64,000 nucleotides of DNA from Diorhabda sublineata (Eukaryota; Arthropoda; Insecta; Coleoptera; Chrysomelidae): NCBI RefSeq assembly GCF_026230105.1, contig NC_079483.1:11897312-11961311 (forward strand), given 5' to 3'. The translations under genes were made by a program, and so were the position numbers. Every line of letters starts with the position of its first letter. Within the stretch, counting starts at the first letter, position 1. The notes beneath the pieces were generated by a model. It did no database searches and was not told the DNA's origin. It saw only the letters and a program-made list of their open reading frames with translations. This document shows positions 12,601 through 24,600 of the stretch, one piece after another.

Positions 12601-15600
12601 GTTTCAAAACGTAAGTATAGAGTATTCGGCAATCTAAATCAAAACTAAAATAAGATGTTGATTCATTCATATTCAAGAAATAAAAATGAATCCTCATTAT
12701 TTAAAACTATGTAAATGATCTTTTATTCATCTTGAGGTGCTCCGGAAGTAAAATAGAGAAAAGATGAGATATAAGAATGCTAGATTGAGATTTTACGATT
12801 ATTACTCGCTTAATCGTGAAAGAGAATGAAAGAGAGAAAAGATAGTCTTTATGGCAAGAATAAAAAATCTACCGGTTCTGTAGAACTATCTTAAAGTAAG
12901 TCGTGATATCATTTTCAATTCTGTTTTGATAAATTTTACTTTCAACATAAAAATAATTTTTTCCAAATGGTCCAATTGGGTGAAAGAAATAATATCTACG
13001 GTTCTGTCAAATATATCGATAGAAAACATATAACGTAAAGTCTGCACTAATACTATATTCTAAAATATTTGAAGAAATGTAAAGTTTCTCCAGATTCCAG
13101 TCCACAACCTTTTTTCCAAAAATAAACTTAAACAAATATAAATTTACTCAGGATCTACCATCCAGATTCTAGAAAAAGTTTAACGTATCTACAAATAAAG
13201 TCTTAACTGGATTATTTTATTCGAAAAATGATAGTGAAGAACCATAAATTTCTTCTCTATATATTGTGATTTATAACTTAATTCGTGCGTTTTTTTCAAA
13301 ATTTGAACGTTTATTTAAATAAAAAGTTACTCAAAGTATTGCCCATCTAAAGCTATGACCTTTTCCCATATTTCTGGCACCCATCCTAAAAGACTGCGCC
13401 GGCTTGGCAGCCAAGAATGAATCAAGCCAATTTTTGATATTTTGCTCTGATGTAAACCGTTTTTCAGTGAGGGCGCTCTGCATCGACCGGAACAAATATG
13501 GTAATCAAAAGGGGTAAGGTCTGGACTATAAGGCGGGTGAGGTAAAACTTCCCATCCACTGTTTTCCAAATTGTTCTTAAGCGAAATAGCAAGGTGGGGC
13601 CGAGCGTTGTCATGATAGAAAATTATTGCCTCATGACTGGTCGCATATACCGGGTGTTTTTAAGCTACTGCTCTCCTAAAACGGATTAATTGTGTTCAGT
13701 AGAGTTCTCCATTGATGGTTTTACCCGAAATTAGTAGCTCATAATACAACGTACCCTTCTGATCTCACGAAATAGAGAGTATTACCTTCGCACCATGGAT
13801 ATTTGGCTTTGCTGTTAAATTGGCTGGTTGGCAGGATTTCACATATAATTTTATGCACATGGGGTTGTCGTAATGGATCCATTTTTGATTACCAGTAAGA
13901 ATCCGATGCAAATATGACTTCCTTCTGTGACGTTCCATCAGAATTTCGGACATGCAAAACCGCCTTTCGACGTCTCTCGGCTTGAGTTAATGTGAATCCC
14001 AATTTCCTTGCTTTTGAATATATCCAGCTGCTTTTAAACGTTTGGAAATGGCTGCTTCAGTGATATCCAAAGATTCTGTGAGCTCTTCTTGTATTTGGCA
14101 AAAATCTTCATCAAGTAATGCTTCCAGTTCTTTATCTTCAAACTTTTTTGGCTGCCCAAGACGTTTATCGTCTTCCAATCAAAAATCACCACTTTTGGCA
14201 CATTCGCTAAGCTAAAGCATGTTCACTATAAACCAAAATACGATGACTTTCGGCAGCATTTTTCTTCATATTAAACACTTTTTCGGGAACAAAGTTCGAC
14301 ATATTTGAGTGAAAAGAAATTATTGTTGTTGACGCTTCAAATGAATGACAAACATATTGAAAAGATGTTCAATTACAATAGCTTTCCAATGCAGGTTCGC
14401 AATATTGGAACGATATTATACAAGTTACGCCATCTCTTATCAAACCGCACGAATTATGGTATAGACCATTTTTATAATTGAGAGATGCACTATTCCAGAG
14501 AAAATAAATAAAAATTTAAGACAATTTGAATGGAATTGTGTTAGAGTATTAAGATTTATTGTATGCGATTAAAGACCACACTCTATAATAATAGCAAAAG
14601 AGCCTAAGAGGGGATTTTCAGTAGGGTAACTTACCCATGATAAGTATCTCCAGCCTTCATGAAACCTTAATAGAGAAAAGTGTGCTCAGGGGACCCGTCA
14701 GATTAGTAGAAAAAATCGATTCTCTAAAATAGTCGAGCGCGTCAGATTAGGATAAGGAGATTATTTACTATATAATGTGGAAAATAATTAGGGTTTGCTT
14801 GGTAAATAATTTCTGTAGTAGTATTGAACCTAATTTTATACATAATACTTTGTTAGATGGTTATACTCAATATTAAATAATCGATTAGTCTTTTGTTAAT
14901 AGACGTCTTAGTTAGGTCCGTTGGTTGAAACCGCTTCCAACGTCATACTTCGTTATTTGTATGAAACGATTTGCATTCAAGCACATTACTGTGAGTTCTA
15001 CGAGGAAATATTGAACAATTCTTAGCCTACTATAGAACCAAACAAAATTTCAATGTCAATATATTTTATTACTCAACATATTCTCCTTTTAATTGGATAC
15101 ATTTATTACAGCGAACCCGCAAAGTCTCTAGACCTTTCAAAAAAAAATTGTTTCTAATTTTTTCATTTCTACTCGATCCATTCTGAAAAAAAGATAAATA
15201 GAACGGATATTATATATAAATAACACATACATATCTACGGGTGAGTCGGGAGGAGCGCACCAAACTCTAGGAGTGTATTATACACGTGAAAATAATGTAA
15301 GAAAACTCATATGTTCTTATCCGATTTTCATTTGTTTCCAAGTTATAGCATATTAACAAATAAACAAATTATCACATAAAAATTTTTTTAATCATAGCGT
15401 TCTTCCAATAAATGTTCAAAAATATCACCATTGACTTCTAAACATTTTCTGCTTCGTCTACGAAGAGCTTCTGTTGCTCTCGCAATTGATTCATTTCTTT
15501 CTTCTTCAATATTCTCAATTCGTCTAATTAGTGCATTCCGTGTGTCCACTTTTATTTTGTGGACTTAATCTCTCATCCATCCCCATAAATAAAAATCTAG

Positions 15601-18600
15601 TGGTGTGAGGTTTGGAAATCTTGCATGCCTATTAATGGGACCTCCACGACCAATCCAACGCCCTGGAAAACGTTCGTCCAAATGTTGCTTGATCTGACGA
15701 GAGACATGTGCAGGAGCTCCATCGTGCTGATAGTACATCTGCATTCTAATATTTACAGGAACATCCTCTTGTAGGCCTAGTAATTCATTTTGTTAAAAAT
15801 TTAGGTATACCACACCACACGTTTACAGAAAACCGATTTTGAAAATTGCCTTCGACTGTTGCGTGGGGATTTTCGTCCGACCATACATGATAGTTACGAG
15901 TATTATTTATGCCATCACGGGTAAATGTAGCTTTTACGCTTCATCCGTAAAGAGTATACTCGATACAACACGATGATTATTATTTATCCACCGACAAAAC
16001 TCCATACGGTTAGCGTAATCATCTGGTTGTAGGTGCTGTACTCTCTGTACGTGATAAGGATGTAATCCTTTTTTATGGAATTCCCAATTGAGTGGCAATC
16101 TAGTAGTTGCAGAATATAATACATAATAGTTCTTCCACTAGATGCAGCGCGTTCAGATGATAATATGTTAGCACAATTTGTTAAAAACTCTAATAAACTT
16201 TGAGCCTCGAACTAGGCATACTTTGATAATGTTAAAATTCTGATATAAGTGAAAAGCTAGATGAGTTTTTTCACATTATTTTCACGTGTAGGATACACTC
16301 CTAGAATTTATATATCTACCGACGCGCAACGTCTACCTAACCTAAACTAACCTAACCTAACCAAACCAACTTTCTCTGTCATAGCTTAAGACCAGTATAT
16401 CAACCAGCAAGGTGGCAGAAGTCTTAAAAAAGCTATGTAGGGTGTATGGCTTTGCATTCAGTAACTTTAAGTAGGTTGTTTTATAATATATACAAATTTA
16501 TTAATACCATGTTTCTGTGTGGACCACATGCCGTGCTGTTATCACATTAGTTGGACGAATATCAATATACTTCTTCCATAGTTTGTAAAAATAACCAGTC
16601 ACAGTATATTTTCTGGCAGTTTTTGTTTTAGATTTGGGTATGGTAATTAGGAGGGTTGATTCAAAATCTTGAATGTCTTCCCATTTCAAGCCTTCATTAT
16701 ACCTATGACAAATTCAAACTCAAAAAATTTCGAATGTGGCGTAAAGCACAATAATTTTTACATAGTATGTATGTACTTGTTAACTTTGTTGCGAGGGATA
16801 CATCATCTGGAGCTTCTATGATATAGTTATTTATTTCTTGTTGGGTAAATGTTTTCGGTAGTCTTCTTTTCGTTGAATGGAAGCACGTTCGAATACTATG
16901 TTAAATTCATTCCATGATTCAATGTTAGCGTGTCCTTTTACGAAATTTTTCGTAAAATAGGCCGTTATCAGAAAAAGAAATTACTTTATTGATATTTCTC
17001 AATTCCATGAAAGCCGTATATGTTCGATTGTAGTGTTTCCTTGATTTTCAGTAGAAATTACCCAAGAAAATTGTTAATTGTTCAAAAAAAATTTTATAAC
17101 AGGTTTCGAAAGCTTGTGACTTGACAGAGACGCGACGTCGTAAGCGGAGGACTCTTGTCTGTAAGCAACAAGCTCCAGAATTTATGAAATTAATCAATGT
17201 TCGAAGGTTTTGTTTTCCAATTATACAAAAAACTTAGAGAAAAAACTATTTGCAATTGCAATTAACAAAAAAACAACAATTAGAAAAGTTAATGTATGTA
17301 AGTTATGTGAATATGTATTTCCGATACGCATGCTGATAATAGTTTGATTATGATGTTCTTCGTCAATATTCGAGTAGGGTTTTCTTGAGTTGCCATTGTT
17401 GTGACCCGTAATTTTTATAATTTTTATAAGCTCTTGCTCTTGTACATTTTAGGCTAATCGACCAACCACAGTCGATCTATTGGAGTGATTAGTAATTTTT
17501 CCTTGGTATTCAAACCAATCGCTTTGGCAGACCATTTTGTCTAATTTTGAATCGTATTTCCTCCAATGAGCATGTTGTCTTACCAGTGATCATTTTCGGA
17601 TTCTCAGTGACAATTAATTCTGTTTATTATAATATTTGAGTCCCTTTTGACATCAATTTTCTGAATAATCTGACAGGACAAACTTTGCTGTCGTTTTTAT
17701 CTGCTGAAAATTTGCTTTCAATACACATTTTTGAACCACCTTGACAAGTCTTGCTGAATACATGGTTGTTTGATTTAACACAAAAAAGTCAGTCAAACAA
17801 GCAAGCAGCTTCTATACCTTGCTAAGCTTATTCTACTGCGGCCTTGATAGAATTTCTGTTGTAGTCTTTCAGGATTATTTTCATTCCATAAATTTGAAAT
17901 TTTCGTTATTTCTACGGAACTCAATGCTGTCGAACCTTGTTTCCTCTTGCAGATATCTGATTGCAGTTTTTATCGTATAGAATAGCTCGCTCTTGTTGAA
18001 ATACGACACTTTTGAATGGGTCAATAATAACTTTCATTCCTTTTGAACGTAATTTCTTCAAAATGTCCTCAGCCCATACCTTTAAAATCAACTCCAGTAC
18101 TTCCACCGTCCGATCTCCATCTTTTGATGCTTTCTACCATTGCCATAGTCCATAAATCCTTTCCATATAATTTTTTCACTTTAAACGATATCTTTTGGTA
18201 TGTTTGATTCTATTATTTCATTATTATTCTCGTCAGTATTAGAAACAAAAAGGGTGACATTCTAAAATAAATATTTGAAACTTCAAAATCGAAATAAATC
18301 GCAACGTGATAAAGTGAAAACAGATGGGATTTCTTTTCAGGATAATGTACTGATTTATTGTCTTCATTCAGATGACTTTATTTCATTGAATTGATTTTCG
18401 ATTTTAGGTGTCCTAATGAAAATTTATTTAACAAAAAGAGTAAATATTGGCGTTTCGTTCTATTTCGGTCTTTATCAAAATATGACTTGACATTAACAAT
18501 AAAAACTCTATAATAAAAATATAATAATGGAAATAAAAATCTTTTTCAACTCCAAGAAATAATTTTTCTTTGTTACATTTCAAAAATACGAGTATACCAA

Positions 18601-21600
18601 TTAAATTATTCGTAGTTGCATCAAAAACTAATAATTGTTACTATGAATTTTACTTAGGTATTTTTCCTATGTTTGTGAACCATTTCTAAAAATTCTCTTT
18701 TCCTGGTATTTAATTCCTTTTCAAGGATTTCTCTTTTTTTTAACAGCATCATATTTATTACAAGGGACTTAATATATAATATTATTTCTCTTATTTTAGA
18801 GTGCTCTAGATTTCAGTTTAGTAAAACATTCTGATAATGTATTATGCTCTCTGTATTTATTGAAATAGTTCAATAGTTGTTGAGAAAGTCCTAGTAAATA
18901 TGAAAGGAAAAAATGTTGTAGTAGTTGAGGTTGCAGAGCACTTACAAATAAATGAAAAAATACTTTATCCTTGGTTGATATATGATTTTCAGAGCATTCG
19001 ATAGTATCAAGATGTTTCAGAACTTCAGTATGATTATACTGAGTGCAACAGGATCAATGACTGCAATAATGTGTACTTACAATATGAGAAACGTAAGTAA
19101 TAGTTAAACTTGGTATTATCAATATATGAGTATGTTTAACATATTTTTTCGAACTTTTAATCCAAACCGTTATATTCCATACAAAATTTTCTAATGTGGA
19201 AAAACATTATATCGATTTGATTTCAATTGGCCAGTGATTGTACATTTTTTTTGCACCGTGAAATATTGAGCTTTTAACAAAATCTTAACGTCGAGTAGGT
19301 AGGTAAAGGGCGTGCTCCGGATTTTTAAGTGGATAGCAACGATCTTTCCGAAATTGGAGAAGCGTGCTTACAAAATTGTGTTAGGAACAAATAGTTACGC
19401 CAATAACGAAATAAGGAATACAACTATTCCCAAAGATTCAAGAAGTGTAGGATTGTTTGACCACTAGTGCATTTTTTTTAATATGTTCACTATTAGAATA
19501 TTCAACCAATTACTAACCAAAAGAGTCTGCAAAATGGGGCATATACGTTTTGGCTGACTTCTCCCATATTATCGTAATATTACCTTCGATAATCATATGA
19601 AACCCTATTTCCCTGTCAATACTCGAATTTCATGGTCCTGGAAAGATAAGAGACAGATAAACAGCAGTATTAACTCTAGATTCATTACAAAAACAAGATT
19701 TGTTAGAACAACAAAATGAGGAAAAGCCAAAAATTGTTGTTATCTACACGGCTTCAATGAGTTGTGTTGATCGCGCGGAAAAATACGCATCATCATACTG
19801 TTTCCTAAGAAAATCTTTCAAGTGGTGGAGGAAAATATTCTTTTGGGGATTGAAGATGTCTACCATAATTTTATAGATTTTATATAAGTGTGTAAAATAG
19901 CGAGAACGAAAAATCACGGTTCCATTTGAAATTCGACGAAATAATAGTGGATCAACTCGTAGATGAATTCCGCGAAGATCGATCACTTTGTTATGAACGT
20001 GTCACCGTCCTAGAGTCGGTTCTGCGTAGATACATTGAAGTTCTAATATTCGGCGAAGGCATGCGCGGCGCCTTTAACTTACTTTGACTTAAGGTCTATT
20101 GGTTTATTTGTTTTGTTTCTTCAATAATTTCGTTTGTATATATAAGCGAGCTCGTTTAGCGCAGTTAAGTTCAGTTTATAATAAGTAGTCGTAGTAAACA
20201 GGACGAATTAGTAAAGTAATCGAATTATTACAAGTTAGTTAAGTGTAGTGTCTAGTATTTAAATAGATAAAGAACGTAAGAGACAGTGTTTATTAATCAA
20301 CCCCACGAATAGATATCGTATAAGTAAAGAAGAAAAGAGGACAAAGACGCGATACTTTGGAATATTGTAATACTTGCTTGGTAAACGCGAATGCATATGG
20401 GTAATTGTTTCGGAAGATACACACTAACAAATTCTAGCCCATAAAATTAACGTTTTTATTTTATAATATAACCTAGAATATGTTTCCTCATAAAATAGCT
20501 GAGAAATAAATGTTTTTTTTTTTGGAGCTACTTCATTTTTCTTCTAAATCACAACTATGTACTTGTAAATAAAAAAGCAATGGAGTGCATAGGATGTTAC
20601 AAAAGCAAATTTTTTCCTTCCGTATATTTTTTTGCCTAATTATAATGTGAAATAGCAATACAACTCCTCATTAATGAATATTAATGTTTTTTAGAACACG
20701 TATCAATCAAAATCTATAAAAATATATTTGGTGACTGCAACTTTTCTTTCAATTTCGGTATTATTGAACATCTGTGGTCAAAGTATCTCAGATCAGGTAA
20801 TTATAATTATTATCGTTAGTGAAATAGGTAGTATGACAGTGGAATATGTTTATTACTATATAATATAATAGTACTCAACACAAAGAAGAAACTTTCGCAT
20901 TTTTAGGTTATTTTTATAACGTCTCTGCGTTTCTTAATTGTTTTGTTCACTTTACACTACTTCTTTTATTCTGATAGTTTTTCTTATATTCTTTTATTTT
21001 TAAATTTGTATTTACATTTATTTCGTTGTGTAGATTAGTATTTTTTAAAAAACTCAGTTACTTGTATAAAATATGTCTGTGTCTTTTCAAATTTTTTTTA
21101 TTCATTAACTTTTGCTGGTGTTCCATTATACTATAATTACAGAGTGTAGCTCCAAAAGTTTCATTCCAAGTAATGGCGGATACAATTATGCTGAAAATCT
21201 AAAAGTACGAGGCTGTAGATTTTGAAAAACGCTGAGTTGGAATATAAGATTGTCATGTATGTGACTCTTTTGGCTAAACCGAAAGAAGGCTTCAACATTG
21301 TTCTTTTAAATATAACCTAATATTTTTTATTACATTTAAGAATACCACATAATATTTTGTATAAAATTCTTGCACATTGTCCCATACAAAAAATGGAGCA
21401 TTTTCGAGATATTTTTCAAAATTTTGAAAGAATCTTATTCCACGTTGAATACTGATATTTCCATTAATAATGAAGCTAATGACGTGAAATTGCAACCATA
21501 AACTCTTTTCGCTCACTCAATTTATATAGTACTTCAAATTCAGCCGTTAACCTTTCATTTCATCACTTTTTCCGATGTATTTTTTGAAATCAACTCTTCT

Positions 21601-24600
21601 GGTATCGATGTTCTTTATGTCTAAATCCTTTCACTTTGGAAATATCTCATTATCTTAGTAAAAACATAATAATAATTAATTATTACATAGGTAAAGGGTG
21701 GGCTATGTCTGTTTCGATATATATCTCTACCAGTTTGTATTTAATTGTGTTTTTGGAGAGTGATATCCTCATCAACCAAACTCACCTGGTGATATTGTAA
21801 GAAGATTGCTTGGAAACTTTAGTAAGTTTGGTCAATTTAAGAAAAAAAATTATTAAATATAAACAAATTGACATTGATATAAGCGAAATTAATGTTTTTT
21901 TTTGAACTATTTCACGGTCTTTCCAAATGCCTCCATTAAAGATTAAGGAAGAGATCTTATTTTGTCGAAAAGAACAATTCATCTATCCTAAATAACCCAT
22001 ATCATTGGGAGCAACAATTAAAATCGGGTGATATTTCTTGAAGGAAAGAAAGAATTCTTCCATAAAACTTCATTTATTGTTATATATAGTTATTTTTGTT
22101 TGTGAATTAATGATTAAATCAACACAAATATCTGCCACATAGCATTCCAGACGTTTTTTTCCAGTGATCGAAGCAGTTTTCTTCGATGAGTGCCTTTAAG
22201 AGCTCTGCCGCTTTTTGCTTTACCGCTTCCAACGACTCAAATAGGATACCTTCGAAACTAGACTCTATCTTCGGAAATGAAAAAGAGTCGCACAGTGCCA
22301 AATCTGGTGAGTAGGGCGGGTGTTCGAGCACTGGAGTACGCTTACCGGCCAAATACTGCTTTATAGATAGCGCGTTATGGGTAGATGCAAAATCGGGTCG
22401 TTTTTTACCAACTCGTTCTCGCAGTATTACCAAAACTGAAAAATAGTAAATCTGGTTGAGAGTCTGACCCTCTAGAACCCATTCAGTCATTACAATACCG
22501 TTAATGTCAAAAAAACGATCAATTGGTTCATCTTGAATTACCCCCGTTCAAGTTTTATCCATAATTGGAATATCATGGAAATACTTGACACTTTAAGGTA
22601 ACTTTATACAACATTTCTTAAACTAAGTCAAATTTTCTACAATATTGATGAATAATGTTGATAATCGAGTGAAGTTTATTGCATTATTAGTTTGACTATA
22701 CTTAATGGAATTCCAAATTTGATTGGCTACGTTGATTTTATTATAGAATGATTTTTCAATGTAGCTTTCGACTACTGACGTGTTAATAATACATATTTAA
22801 AAAATCAATTGAAATATATGAGTAGAAAGAAACGAGATATTCCCCATACTGTACAAACTGCATTTATAAAGAAACTGGAAAACAAACCTTATAAAAGCTG
22901 TTTTAGAGGGTGTTTCCCGTGATTCCGTCTCTAGGATTGATAGAAAACTTGAAAATATTTGGGTTTTGTTCAGTAAAAAATTTTCGTAATGCCATCCGTA
23001 TTCAAGATGAAGTTAAAAAAAATTATGCATATGCTTTGGAAGCTGATACATCCTATGATTTCGTTTTAAGTCTGATTGTCATGGAGGGCGCTAGTTACAC
23101 GGTTCGTACCAAGTAGTATTGAATATAACAAACTCTAAATATTTTTCAGTTTTCTATCTATTCTAGAGACAGTATCACCTTTTTTGAAACACCCTGGATA
23201 TATTTCTCTATCAAAAACTATGAAAAAGCTAACTCTAAGTAGAACTTTAAGGTTACGTATTGATATGACCTAGAAATACACTTTGTTTTTTAATTCTCAA
23301 AAGGATTGAAATTATAAAACATTTTTTGTACATTGTATACTACGATGAGCTAGAACTATATGTAGGTGCACTATTATTATTATAAAAAAAAAAATATAAA
23401 CGGAAGTATTTCGAAAAACCTGTTTCAGTTATCCACAACTTCCGGATATGCTGGAAATGAATTTCTAATCAATTTTTCGAAAAATGGAAACATATATATA
23501 CAAGGAATTTTCATATAACTTCAATCAAAACATCTTATGTCTGGAAGGGTTGCAGTTTTCTTCAATTTCCAGTTTGAGCAATAACACACAATAAAAATTA
23601 GTCGAACTGAAATAAACTGGAATTTCTAGAACCGTAAATGAGATTCATACCGATAAAACTGTTCACACTACCTCTCAGGTCATAATAATGGATGGAATGT
23701 TCACTGTTAGTGAAGTCAATTTGTTCTAATATACAGGGTGTTCCGGGCAAAAAATTCGGGAGTGAGTAGATGACATGAAAATATTGCTGTGACCTGCGGA
23801 AAATATTCTCATACGACCCCTCGTTACAGAGTTATAGGCATTTAAAGTTGCGAAGTATATTTTCTAAATTATACATTCGAACATTATGAATATTCAATGG
23901 ATGATTACTTATGTCCATGTTGTGTGTTTGATGTTATAAATATCTCTACACCACTATCTGAAGACCATTGATTAACAATCCGTAACTTTTATAGGGATAA
24001 CCTGTACAATCTAAAGGTAACAAAAATGATTTTTCATTCGATTTTGCAACATCTTTGTTCAACTCGATAAAATGTAAGGTTCAGGAGATGTAGATTTTTA
24101 GATCGTTGTACACGCCAAGGAAACCATTCGACATAAAGAGACATTCTGAAGAAAATTATCATAAATTATAGATGCCGATACATCTTAAGAATGTTGCCAA
24201 GTATCGGCATGACCCACTTCATATAATATAGGCAGATCTTAGATCTTCCGATTATTTTCTAGTCAATAAAACTACGCGACATATTATACAAGAGTTCTTG
24301 GAGTGATTGGAATATAAAAAACAAGAAAATGTTACTGATGATAATTACAAATATAAGGGATCCATGGGAGATATCATTTCATAATTTGGTCTCTGTCAAC
24401 CACCTATTTTTAACACAGGTAAGTTGTTAATATCAATAGTTTGGCTATGAATAGTTAAACCTTAAATAAATCGACACCACATGAAACAAATACCATATCT
24501 TTTTTGGTTATTTCAGAACCAATTAGACATATTAGATTTTCGAAATATTCTGCGGCCATCCTTATAAAATTTTTCATATGCATATAATCTGAATCACTAA

